The translations under genes and the position numbers were made by a program. Below, in pieces: positions 46,051-54,162 of a stretch of DNA of 64,000 bases (positions within the stretch are counted from its first letter, which is position 1; each line of letters opens with the position of its first letter). The stretch is from NCBI GenBank assembly GCA_965217095.1, contig OZ244235.1:868001-932000 (forward strand), written 5' to 3'. The notes below the pieces were generated by a model that was not told the origin of the DNA, did not search any database, and worked only from the letters and a program-made list of their open reading frames with translations. Source of the stretch: CAYNZV01 sp965217095 (GTDB lineage: Bacteria; Latescibacterota; UBA2968; UBA8231).

Positions 46051-47082
46051 ATGGCCAGGGAATACAGAGTTGGGATAATGGGAGCCACTGGAGCGGTCGG
46101 GCAAGTAATGCTCGAAATTCTGGAGGAGCGGCGTTTTCCCCTCTCCGAGTTGCGGTTACTGGCTTCCCACAGATCGGCCGGGAAGATCGTCGAGTATTGC
46201 GGCCAGGAGTTGGTCGTGCAGGAGCTGTCGGTCGACTCGTTCGGCGGCCTCGATCTCGTATTGGCCTCGGCGGGCGGCAAGCTGTCCAAGGAGTATAACC
46301 CGCACGCCGTAAAGGCGGGTGCTGTGGTGGTTGACAACACCTCGGCGTTTCGGATGGATCCCGATGTGCCGCTGGTAGTGCCCGAAGTCAACGAGGCCGA
46401 CCTGGCCGACCACAGTGGCATCATCGCCAACCCGAACTGTTCCACGATTATCATGGTTGTCGCGGTGTGGCCGCTGCATCGTGTGGTTCCGGTGAGGCGC
46501 ATGGTCGTATCTACCTATCAGGCGGTTAGTGGCGCCGGGGCCCGTGCGATGGATGAGCTCAGCGAGCAGTTGCGTCAGGTGTTGGCCGGCACTCCCGTAG
46601 AGCCGCGGGAATTTTCGCATCAGATCGCGTTGAATCTCTTTTCTCACGATTCGGCCATTGGCCCTGAGGGATACTGTGAGGAGGAGATGAAGATGGTGAA
46701 GGAGACCCGCAAGATGTTCCATTGCGACGATCTGCGCATCACCGCGACGACCATACGCGTCCCGGTGATGCGGGCACATTCGGAAGCGATCAACCTGGAA
46801 TTCGAAAAGCAGATGGGGGTCGAAGAAGCGAGATCCATCCTCGCTCGAGCACCCGGTGTGAAGATCGTCGACGATTCCGAGGGGAACTACTTCCCCATGC
46901 CGATCGAGGCTTCCGGTCAGGACGAGGTCTTGGTGGGGCGTATCCGGCAGGACATTTCCCAGGCTGACAACATGGGTCTCGATCTATGGGTCAGCGGCGA
47001 TCAACTGCGGAAGGGCGCGGCGCTGAACGCCGTTCAGATAGCTGAGCGGCTGGCGGATATGAAGGTGCTGCGAGCTGCGTAA
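46051..47082 (+). CDS. asd: Aspartate-semialdehyde dehydrogenase
   Basis: Reduces beta-aspartyl phosphate. GIMGATGAVGQVMLEIL binds NADP; the catalytic Cys is in IIANPNCSTIIMV near residue 130, with YQAVSGAGARAM and the His in RVPVMRAHSEAI near 245. ATG 46051, preceded by GGAGGAG, gives 343 residues; the longer frame overlaps lysC needlessly. It closes the hom/kinase/lysC/asd cluster, which lacks thrC and dapA. Confidence 0.97.
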   Translation: MAREYRVGIMGATGAVGQVMLEILEERRFPLSELRLLASHRSAGKIVEYCGQELVVQELSVDSFGGLDLVLASAGGKLSKEYNPHAVKAGAVVVDNTSAFRMDPDVPLVVPEVNEADLADHSGIIANPNCSTIIMVVAVWPLHRVVPVRRMVVSTYQAVSGAGARAMDELSEQLRQVLAGTPVEPREFSHQIALNLFSHDSAIGPEGYCEEEMKMVKETRKMFHCDDLRITATTIRVPVMRAHSEAINLEFEKQMGVEEARSILARAPGVKIVDDSEGNYFPMPIEASGQDEVLVGRIRQDISQADNMGLDLWVSGDQLRKGAALNAVQIAERLADMKVLRAA

Positions 47083-47115
47083 CGGGTCGGCTGGCGAGAA
47101 AATGGGCGCTGCAAT

Positions 47116-48258
47116 TCAGGGGAGGTCACGCACACAGACGTGATCGATAAATCGCTCATAGAGGTCCACTGCCTTGTGCAGCTGTTCTAGTAAAATCCAC
47201 TCATCTGCGGTGTGGGCTTGCGCAATATCGCCGGGACCCAGCACGACCAGTCGTGACATCCTCTTCACGTACGCCATTCCATCTGTTCCGTAAGACACCG
47301 TCGCCGCTTTGCGTTTCCCCGCCATTTTCAGGGCCGTCTGTACCAAGGGCGATTCCAGCGGAGTATAGAGCGGCAACCCGCCGCGGCGGATACGGCATTT
47401 CAGTCCATGTTTTCGGGCGCTGTCGGTGATGCGCCTGATCAGCGGTTCGGTATCGACTCCAGGCATGGGACGATAGAGAAGAAAACACTCGCTTCGCGCC
47501 GGATATATGTTGATGGCGACATTGTGGTCGTTGACGCTGATGTTCAGCTCGGAATACGGCGGGTCGAATTCTGGGTTGTAGTAGCGCTTGGACGTAAGCA
47601 CCATCTTCCGAATCTTCAGGGCGTCGCTCAAAAACGGAATCATCTTGAGGTTTGCGTTGACACCCTTGGTGGTGCTCGTATGCGCCGGCTTCCCCTTCGA
47701 TGTCACCCAAGCCGAAAGACTGCCCTTGTGCGCGTGTACCACGCGCAGCATCGTCGGCTCGCATATGATTCCGTACCCTTGGGAGGCCTCCTTGAATAAC
47801 CTCGAGTGCTGAACCACCTTCTTGGCGCCCGCCGCGTGGCGCTCTTCGTCACCCGTCACGATCAGATACAGCGGCGCCTTGAGATCTGCGGACTTGAAAC
47901 GGGCAGCGGCGCAGAGGGTCGCAGCAAGCGGCCCTTTCATGTCGCAAGAGCCACGACCATACATTTTGTCGCCGGAGACCCGCGCACGGTAGGGATCGCT
48001 GGTCCAGCCGTCCTCCATCGCTGCCGGAACCGTATCGTCGTGACTCATGAGCGACAGGCCACCGATGCCGTTGCCCAACTTCGCGATCATGCAAAGCTTC
48101 GGCGTCCCGAAGTCGTCCACATATGGAATCTCTTCGATCTCGAAACCCAGCCTGCTCGCGATTTCTATAACGCGCCGCGTGACTTCGACATTACTGGTGA
48201 GGCTGGGTGACTTGAATCCGACGAGATCTCGGGCGATTCGAACGACGTCGAGTTTCAC
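47116..48258 (-). CDS. M20 family metallopeptidase (ArgE/DapE-like)
   Basis: Metal ligands appear in SHDDTVPA near 73 (the usual His-x-Asp), GRGSCDMKGPLAA near 100 (Asp bridging two metals), VTGDEERHAAGAKK near 133 (catalytic Glu pair) and CEPTMLRVVHAHKG near 165. The middle is the dimerisation domain with HTSTTKGVNAN. Family reactions include deacetylation of acetylornithine and desuccinylation of SDAP; the position next to lysC/asd makes DapE attractive but it could be a dipeptidase. Convergent with asd. Confidence 0.87.
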   Translation of the reverse strand: MKLDVVRIARDLVGFKSPSLTSNVEVTRRVIEIASRLGFEIEEIPYVDDFGTPKLCMIAKLGNGIGGLSLMSHDDTVPAAMEDGWTSDPYRARVSGDKMYGRGSCDMKGPLAATLCAAARFKSADLKAPLYLIVTGDEERHAAGAKKVVQHSRLFKEASQGYGIICEPTMLRVVHAHKGSLSAWVTSKGKPAHTSTTKGVNANLKMIPFLSDALKIRKMVLTSKRYYNPEFDPPYSELNISVNDHNVAINIYPARSECFLLYRPMPGVDTEPLIRRITDSARKHGLKCRIRRGGLPLYTPLESPLVQTALKMAGKRKAATVSYGTDGMAYVKRMSRLVVLGPGDIAQAHTADEWILLEQLHKAVDLYERFIDHVCVRDLP

Positions 48259-48316
48259 ATGTCCTCCTTAGTAAGGAAACGGCGAACCCTTTGAGGAAGG
48301 GGGATACCGAAACGAG

Positions 48317-48350
48317 AAGGGCCTGCTTCCCTGGGGGTAAGCAGGCCCTT
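48317..48350 (-). terminator. Strong 12-bp hairpin between the DUF5069 and M20 genes
   Basis: Perfect arms aagggcctgctt / aagcaggccctt enclose a 10-base loop just after the DUF5069 gene. No long U tract follows, so it may act as an RNA stabiliser or a weak terminator. Confidence 0.65.
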
Positions 48351-48370
48351 ACGAACGGTGGACTTGACGG

Positions 48371-48808
48371 TCAGCCTGCGACGGAGCCGTGAAAATCGGT
48401 CCAGTCCTCCAGATTATTTAGGTTTACAGCGTCGAGGATAGAACCGTCGTCGCTGATGCCGGCGGCTGAAAGGATATCTCCTCGCGTTTCGTCGTTGTGA
48501 TTGTACCCTCTGATGGCGGTGTTCGAGGCTTCGATCTCGCTGCTCGGAATGCTGCCACCCCGCTGATCGAGGACCCACTTTTCGAACTGGGCGTAGGTAG
48601 GCAGGTTGTCTTTGATGTAGCTGACGGCGCTGTCGCGGTCGACCTTGAGGCCATCCAGCGCCATCTGATCGAATCCCTGTCCACACTCATCGTAGCTACT
48701 TTCCAGTTGGCCCTTGGCGCTCAACAGAACCTTCGACCACAATCGCGGCAGGTGGATGGCACCAAGCGGTCCTGAGAGATCCGAACTGATTAGGGGAATC
48801 TGTCCCAT
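48371..48808 (-). CDS. DUF5069 protein
   Basis: The 145 residues match the DUF5069 pattern: PLISSDLSGPLGAIHLPRLW at the start, LLSAKGQLESSYDECGQGFDQM, then a Thr/Tyr-rich segment and an Asn-rich AIRGYNHNDETRGDILSA. Function unknown; members are short cytoplasmic proteins, frequent in Planctomycetes and Verrucomicrobia. Here the gene has an unusually good promoter, an extended AAAGGAGGAC ribosome-binding site and a strong hairpin after it, so it is probably one of the most highly expressed genes in the window. Confidence 0.85.
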   Translation of the reverse strand: MGQIPLISSDLSGPLGAIHLPRLWSKVLLSAKGQLESSYDECGQGFDQMALDGLKVDRDSAVSYIKDNLPTYAQFEKWVLDQRGGSIPSSEIEASNTAIRGYNHNDETRGDILSAAGISDDGSILDAVNLNNLEDWTDFHGSVAG

Positions 48809-48813
48809 GATAG

Positions 48814-48900
48814 TCCTCCTTTAGGTGGGTAGGGCAGCACTAGTCGCGCCGATATTTGATGTAGGGTCCGTACTATAGCTTAGCCAGAGGTGCGTGTCAA
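48814..48900 (-). promoter_or_regulatory. Strong promoter and ribosome-binding site of the DUF5069 gene
   Basis: TTGACA (48900-48895), 17 bases, TATAGT (48877-48872), then AAAGGAGGAC (48823-48814) just before ATG 48808. One mismatch from the -10 consensus and a full anti-16S match. Confidence 0.8.
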
Positions 48901-48910
48901 TCAAATCTCG

Positions 48911-50320
48911 TCATGAGCGGTCCGCACTCCTGGAGTGCCGCGCCAGCGAGCCCCAAGGGCCGTGTATTGCTAGGGTCATCCCCGGCCACTGAATGTTCAC
49001 GAACAAGGTGGTCGCATCGGGGGAGAAGGTGGCTCCCGCGAACTCCGAATGGTTCATCGCATTGCGCGCAAACTTGTAGATGTTGCCCCCTGGAGTTACC
49101 CCAACCATGAACTGTTCCTCCGGACCGTCCTCGCAGAGCAGCAGGTCGCCCCAGGGCGATACGGTCAGGTTATCGGCGTTGTCCACCAAACCGGAATCGT
49201 TCGGTTCGATGAAGAGTTCGAGGGTGCCCGGCTTCTCGTCTTCCTCTGGAGAGCCCTCGTGGATGCTGGGTTCGTAGCGCCACACCTGGCCTTTTAGCGT
49301 CTTGCCCCCGCTAGTGCAGATAAAAAACATCGCCCCATTCCCATAAGCGATTCCTTCGCCGCGCGCGAACCGCGCCGCCCCGTTGGCGAAACCCTGAAAT
49401 CGGAGATCGTCGTTGGGCGCGTGCGCGTTCTCGACGTCGATCCAGCGTACCGGTATCGTTGTGCCGGGCCGAACGTTCTGCGCCTCCCAATTTCTGGTGT
49501 CCAGGCTCTTCGCATCTAGTGTGGCGAGTGCCTGAAGTCTGCCGCCTTCGTGAAGAGCGCCTTGGCGGTGAGGAATAAAACGGTAGAAGAGACTATCGCC
49601 GCGGTCCTCGGTTTCGTAGACGATCCCGGTATTCGGATCCACCGCCACCGCTTCATGAACGAATCGGCCCATGGCTTTCAGGGGGTTGGGTGTGGCGAGG
49701 CCACGCTCACCTGCGGGAACCTCAAAGTTGAAACCGTGATCCTGCTCGAAGGTCTCCCCGGATCTTTGTGGCGTCTCCTCACAGGTAATCCAACTGTTCC
49801 AGGGGGTTGGGCCGCCGGCGCAATTGCGCACGGTGCCGGCGAGGCTCAGATGGTGATGCTCGAGGCGGCGAGATCGCGTGTCGTAGGTCATGGTTGTGGT
49901 GCCGCCGAGACATGGCAGCGACCGGTGACCACCGTCAAACAGGGCTTCCCAGGGACGGCCAGCCATGAGTTCGTTGCTGTCGCCGAACGCTCCATTGCCC
50001 ACTGATCCGGGAGTCAGCTCGTGATTGCAAATCAACACGGTGTTCCCGCGGGCTCCGGCAAAAGCGGCCATTCCATCCTGACCAGCGGGCACTAGCAGGC
50101 CATCGTCCATCTGGCGCCCGGCCACCGAGACAACGCTGTAATCGAAGCCCGGAAGCAGGTCGACCACACCGATGGGGTCGGGAACAGGATCGGGAAACGG
50201 CAGGTTCGGAACGGCTTGCGTGGCGCTGCAGTACCCCGCTTCAACGAGGTGGCGCAGGCCGAGAAATCCCATCGTCGCAGCAGTGGAGGTCTTGAGAAAC
50301 TGGCGCCTTGGGAGACTCAT
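48911..50320 (-). CDS. PhoX-like (DUF839) exported protein
   Basis: The Tat signal is LPRRQFLKTSTAATMGFLGL at the N-terminus when ATG 50320 is used. The body is a beta-propeller-like DUF839/PhoX region: VLICNHELTPGS, CLGGTTTMTYDTRSRR, WNSWITCEETPQ, HEAVAVDPNTGIVYETEDRG, and DNLTVSPWGDLLLCEDG. PhoX alkaline phosphatases bind Ca and Fe and release phosphate from organic esters in the periplasm; several DUF839 proteins have other or unknown substrates, so phosphatase activity is inferred only. Confidence 0.87.
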   Translation of the reverse strand: MSLPRRQFLKTSTAATMGFLGLRHLVEAGYCSATQAVPNLPFPDPVPDPIGVVDLLPGFDYSVVSVAGRQMDDGLLVPAGQDGMAAFAGARGNTVLICNHELTPGSVGNGAFGDSNELMAGRPWEALFDGGHRSLPCLGGTTTMTYDTRSRRLEHHHLSLAGTVRNCAGGPTPWNSWITCEETPQRSGETFEQDHGFNFEVPAGERGLATPNPLKAMGRFVHEAVAVDPNTGIVYETEDRGDSLFYRFIPHRQGALHEGGRLQALATLDAKSLDTRNWEAQNVRPGTTIPVRWIDVENAHAPNDDLRFQGFANGAARFARGEGIAYGNGAMFFICTSGGKTLKGQVWRYEPSIHEGSPEEDEKPGTLELFIEPNDSGLVDNADNLTVSPWGDLLLCEDGPEEQFMVGVTPGGNIYKFARNAMNHSEFAGATFSPDATTLFVNIQWPGMTLAIHGPWGSLARHSRSADRS

Positions 50321-50409
50321 CAGTAGACTTGCCTTTCTGTCGGGATTTAATGTCGAGGGTGTTAAATCTAAACACAAAGGCGACGTCCAACCATCGCGAG
50401 GATCTGAGC

Positions 50410-52428
50410 ATGGAGGGTCTGCAAAGCCGTTTTGAGGATGTGGACAACGACGGGGACCGAGAGGTAGTAGTGGAGAATCGATGGATCCGCGTAGAGCTGC
50501 GCGTTCCCCAACATCTCGGATACGCCTTCTACAAGCGGCGCTTCACCTGGGGAGGCAGGCTGCAATCCCTCGTCTACAGACCGACAGGAAGCGAATACTT
50601 TCTCACCCGCATGATAGATATGGAGGGCATCAACCCTTTTGGCCTTCCCGACGAGTTGTTCCAAAGTTTCGAGTTCGACGACTCAGACGGCGAAAAACGA
50701 ATCTTGAAGATGGGAGTGGGCATCTTCCGCTCAGAGATCGACGAGGACGGTTTCGAACCGCTGCCATGGACCTGGTATCAGGAGGAGGATGCGGATGAAC
50801 TGATTGTCGCCTTTCGCCAGGACGTACGGGATGTAGGTCCTTACAGCTATGTATACGAAAAGCGATACAGGTTTCGCGCGGATGCGGCTTGGTTTGCGAT
50901 GGATGTGATCCTGGAGAACCGCGGATCCGGCACCATCGCCACTTCCTGGGACATCCACTCCTTTCACAAAGCCGGAGTGCCACCGAACACATCGTGGCTG
51001 GTGGCGCCGAAAAACTGCTGGATCAGCTGTGGCAGGAGCCGGGTTCGCACTTCTCTCAAGGAAGCGAGTCCCATAATGGCAACTCCGGTGAGTCGCGAGA
51101 TGGTGTCCGATAGGATCGTTTGGGACACCGACGGAACGCCCTGGTGGTACGCACTGGGTCCGGGCACAGGAGACGAATTCTATTTGTTGCGGGCGCGATT
51201 CGAACCGTATTGGGGCATGTTCTGGGCGGGTTACGACGCGTTTACTCCGCAAGGGATCAGCAACGTCGAGGTTCCGCCCGGGTACAGCGCCACGTGGGGA
51301 TTCGACGTGACCGTCGGAGTCGGCGCCCGTAATTTTGTTGCCGCTGCTGAGGATTCTGGTGTGACGATAGATCTGGAGAAAGGTTCGGCAACGGTCTCCG
51401 CCCACGTGGCGTCCGAGCGTGAGGGCACGCTAAGTATTAGCGTGACCGACCAAAAAGGACGTTCGCTCGACGCCTCTAAGCGCACCGACACGGCGGCACC
51501 GGAACGTCCGCTGACATTAGATCTCGACCTTCCCGTTGAGGGCGACTTCTGCCAATTCGCCGTTACCTACGATACCCCCGGGAGGATGCCTTTACATGTG
51601 GAAGAAATCTTGCCCTTGGGCCCGTCTCGACCCACGTCCCACCTGCCGTTTGACGCTAGAGGTACCCGCGTTTTCGTGGCGGTGAACCACGACCTCGAAC
51701 TTCCCGAAGCGGATGGCCGGTACCTGTGGTGTCACGGTACCCAATGTGGTTTCGAGGTTGACTGGCAGGACAGCGGCCAAAGGATCCCGGGCGATTTGAC
51801 GGAATTCGGCGTTGTCTGTCTGGTCGGTGATGCTTGGCCACTGGCGTCGATCGACCTCTTGGTGCAATGGGTTGAGTCTGGAGGGGGCCTGCTGCTTTGC
51901 GCCCCGTTTGGCGACCTGGCCTCCGGTCTTGGGTCGAGCCTGCCGATGGTGCCCTTGGCAGCGCAGGACTCCGCGTTGCCCAGCACTCACGTCGTTCACG
52001 GAGCCGGGATGCCACGGTACTCCGAAGCGGAATGGCGGTCGACGGACGTGGGCGGGGAACTTCGGTTCGAGCGCCGGATCCACTGGGGAATCGAAGAGGT
52101 TGCCCCGGTCGTTGGCTTGCAGGCCGGCACCCCTCACCTGGTGGCGCGGAACCTCATGCTGGAACCAGACGCCAAGGTTCGCATCAGCCATTGGCAGGTC
52201 TGCCAACCCGGCTCCGAGTGTATCGTGCCCTTGCGTTATACCGATCCGGCCGGTAGTCCCGCCGTAGGCCTTGGTGAGATTGGTCGAGGCAGGGTGGCGG
52301 TGGTGGCGAGCCGCCCGGCCTGGGGCTCGCACTACCACAAGGTCGTCTGGGATGGATGGGGACAGTATCATCGGGCGTTCTTCGCCGGCCTCATGGGCTG
52401 GCTCGCGGGTATTTGGGAGGAGGCATGA
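50410..52428 (+). CDS. Unrecognised 672-residue protein, mutarotase-like N-terminus and amidotransferase-like C-terminus
   Basis: I cannot assign a family. Residues 10-270 are beta-rich and recall a galactose-mutarotase-like sandwich (VVENRWIRVELRVPQHLGYAFY, then aromatic loops FHKAGVPPNTSWLVAP and WWYALGPGTGDEFYLL). A short beta domain (270-390) follows. Residues about 410-550 contain VVCLVGDAWPLASIDLLVQWVESGGGLLLC, written here in parts as VVCLVGDAWP and VESGGGLLLCAPFGD, which looks like a ThuA/GATase fold. The end (GRGRVAVVASRPAWGS) matches that fold as well. ATG 50410 is preferred over upstream starts that overlap the divergent PhoX leader. Coupled by ATGA to the AGE epimerase. Confidence 0.7.
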   Translation: MEGLQSRFEDVDNDGDREVVVENRWIRVELRVPQHLGYAFYKRRFTWGGRLQSLVYRPTGSEYFLTRMIDMEGINPFGLPDELFQSFEFDDSDGEKRILKMGVGIFRSEIDEDGFEPLPWTWYQEEDADELIVAFRQDVRDVGPYSYVYEKRYRFRADAAWFAMDVILENRGSGTIATSWDIHSFHKAGVPPNTSWLVAPKNCWISCGRSRVRTSLKEASPIMATPVSREMVSDRIVWDTDGTPWWYALGPGTGDEFYLLRARFEPYWGMFWAGYDAFTPQGISNVEVPPGYSATWGFDVTVGVGARNFVAAAEDSGVTIDLEKGSATVSAHVASEREGTLSISVTDQKGRSLDASKRTDTAAPERPLTLDLDLPVEGDFCQFAVTYDTPGRMPLHVEEILPLGPSRPTSHLPFDARGTRVFVAVNHDLELPEADGRYLWCHGTQCGFEVDWQDSGQRIPGDLTEFGVVCLVGDAWPLASIDLLVQWVESGGGLLLCAPFGDLASGLGSSLPMVPLAAQDSALPSTHVVHGAGMPRYSEAEWRSTDVGGELRFERRIHWGIEEVAPVVGLQAGTPHLVARNLMLEPDAKVRISHWQVCQPGSECIVPLRYTDPAGSPAVGLGEIGRGRVAVVASRPAWGSHYHKVVWDGWGQYHRAFFAGLMGWLAGIWEEA

Positions 52429-53696
52429 TCCTCCCCCGACGTGGTCTCTTGACTCTCGCCATGCTCGTGCTTCCGGCTTCCGCTGGGGCGGAGTCCGAGG
52501 CGAGACTCGAAACCCTCGGAGACTCGTTGGAAACCCTGCTGACGGACAACCTGATTCCGTTCTGGTATCCGGGCGTCGTCGATCTAGCCCACGGCGGTTA
52601 CAGATTGAACCACGACAGCAGCGGGCGTTACCTGGGCACTGCCGCCAAGCAGATCGACAGTCAGGCGGGGACCCTTTGGTTCTTTGCGCGCCTCGCGCGA
52701 AGTCCTTTCGGTACCGAGCAGCATCTTGCCGCTGCCCGGCACGGGTTTGAGTTCCTCAGGGACCACATGTGGGACCACGAGTTCGGAGGATTCTTCTGGG
52801 AAATCGATTCTACGGCCGTGGTCGCAAATAAACCCCACAAAGAGATCGCGGCGCAGGCCAGGGCACTCAACGCACTGTCCCAGTTCATTATGGCGACGGC
52901 CGACTCCGCCGCGTCGCAGCTTGCCTCAGCGCTCTTCCGGCGTTTGGAGCAGCATGGCTACGATCGGATACGGGGCGGGTATCGCGAATTTTTCCGACGC
53001 GATTGGGGAGCCATGCCAGACCAGATCAGGTCGTATTCCGGGTTGCGTACGGAGGACAGATCGCTACGGACGCATCTCCAACTCACCGACGCCTTCACCG
53101 CCTATTATCAGGTGACGGCGGACGAGCTCGTCCGCGACAGATTGATAGAGTTGATCCTGATCCAGATCAACGCCATGGGTGATTCGAGCCTTACCTACGA
53201 TCAAACCTGGCTTCCGCATTCCGCTCTTGAGGGCCGGTTTCGGTCACCAGGTCATGACCTCGAAGCTGTTTGGGTGGTGGCGGATGCGTGCCGTGCGGCT
53301 GGTGTTCCTTTGCGTCCGTTTGTTCCCCGATTCTCTAGAGAAGTCACCCGCGTGATCGAACGCAGTTTCGATCGCACGGATGGGGGATTCGTATCATCTG
53401 ACCGCGGTAACAGCCAAACCGGGCACAAGGTATGGTGGCAACAGGCAGAGGGGTTGGTGGCCACACTTTACCTCTACAATCTCACTGGTGTCGAGAATTA
53501 CCTGGACGCCTTCGCCGGGACTCTCGGGTGGATTCTGAACGCCCAAGCGGATCGCCGACGCGGTGGGTGGCATGCGGTGGTACATCGGGAAGCCGCACTC
53601 GCTGAAAAGAAGGCCAGTCCCCAAAAAACGCCCTTCAAATCTGGTCGTGCGTTGTTTCGGGCGCTGGAGATCGTCGAGGGCCTGACTCTGAATTGA
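52425..53696 (+). CDS. AGE-family sugar 2-epimerase, exported
   Basis: ATG 52425 overlaps the previous stop. A signal peptide (RRGLLTLAMLVLPASAGA) precedes an (alpha/alpha)6 barrel typical of N-acylglucosamine and cellobiose 2-epimerases: TLWFFARLAR near 85, FLRDHMWDHEFGGFFWEI, AQARALNALSQF, HLQLTDAFTAYYQVT, SPGHDLEAVWVVADAC, and VWWQQAEGLVATLYLYNL with the conserved His/Glu/Trp set. Periplasmic location is inferred. Substrate unknown; the coupled upstream gene may be its partner. Confidence 0.82.
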   Translation: MILPRRGLLTLAMLVLPASAGAESEARLETLGDSLETLLTDNLIPFWYPGVVDLAHGGYRLNHDSSGRYLGTAAKQIDSQAGTLWFFARLARSPFGTEQHLAAARHGFEFLRDHMWDHEFGGFFWEIDSTAVVANKPHKEIAAQARALNALSQFIMATADSAASQLASALFRRLEQHGYDRIRGGYREFFRRDWGAMPDQIRSYSGLRTEDRSLRTHLQLTDAFTAYYQVTADELVRDRLIELILIQINAMGDSSLTYDQTWLPHSALEGRFRSPGHDLEAVWVVADACRAAGVPLRPFVPRFSREVTRVIERSFDRTDGGFVSSDRGNSQTGHKVWWQQAEGLVATLYLYNLTGVENYLDAFAGTLGWILNAQADRRRGGWHAVVHREAALAEKKASPQKTPFKSGRALFRALEIVEGLTLN

Positions 53697-53770
53697 ACTC
53701 CGGCGACGGGGCTTTTGGGCAAGTGAGGGTCTCCAGGACCTGCGTGAACCGTCACACTGGCAATTCGCGA

Positions 53771-53799
53771 TTGACAGGTCCGGACTTTGTAAGTATATA
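53771..53799 (+). promoter_or_regulatory. Consensus sigma70 promoter upstream of murG
   Basis: TTGACA (53771-53776), 17-base spacer, TATATA (53794-53799), followed by an AT-rich stretch. It drives the remnant region and probably murG-mraY. Confidence 0.7.
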
Positions 53800-53903
53800 T
53801 ATTAATAATATACTAACGACGAAACAACAGCCATGTCTACCGTGGAAATTTCACCAGATTCCCGGTTCTCCGCGGTCGGCAGACGCACCGAGGAACACCG
53901 CAG

Positions 53904-54162
53904 ATGGCACCTCCAGCCAGCGATCGTCTAATCAAGGTAATAGGCAAGATTCCTCTTCTGAAGGGTCTGTCGCCCAAGCCCTAGCGGGAAGGAGGCGCTT
54001 CAGATCGTTCGCGAGGAACAGTTCGATCTGGTAATTGCCGACATCCGAATGCCCGAAATGGATGGGTACTCATTGTTGGCCAACTTGCGTACCTATTCAC
54101 CCAACCTGCGGGTCGTGGCTGTGTCGGGTTACCTGGGGACCAAGGAAATCAGCAACAGATGA
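53904..54162 (+). pseudogene. Remnants of a cNMP-binding/response-regulator gene
   Basis: ATG 53904 begins 26 residues that look like the start of a cyclic-nucleotide-binding regulator (RLIKVIGKIPLLKGLSP) and then hits a stop at 53984. From 53983 in another frame come about 58 residues of a response-regulator receiver domain (GKEALQIVREEQFDLVIADI, then RMPEMDGYSLLANLR and VVAVSGYLG), with the phospho-Asp in IADIRMP, ending at TGA 54160-54162, which overlaps the murG start as ATGA. No start codon serves the receiver part and its N-terminal third is missing, so an internal deletion or assembly join near 53980 is inferred. The rest of 53697-53903 shows no gene. Confidence 0.6.

Noticed and set aside
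48317..48350. Hairpin as a mobile-element end
   Set aside because: Perfect short stem directly after a gene fits an RNA 3'-end structure; no flanking duplication or second copy.
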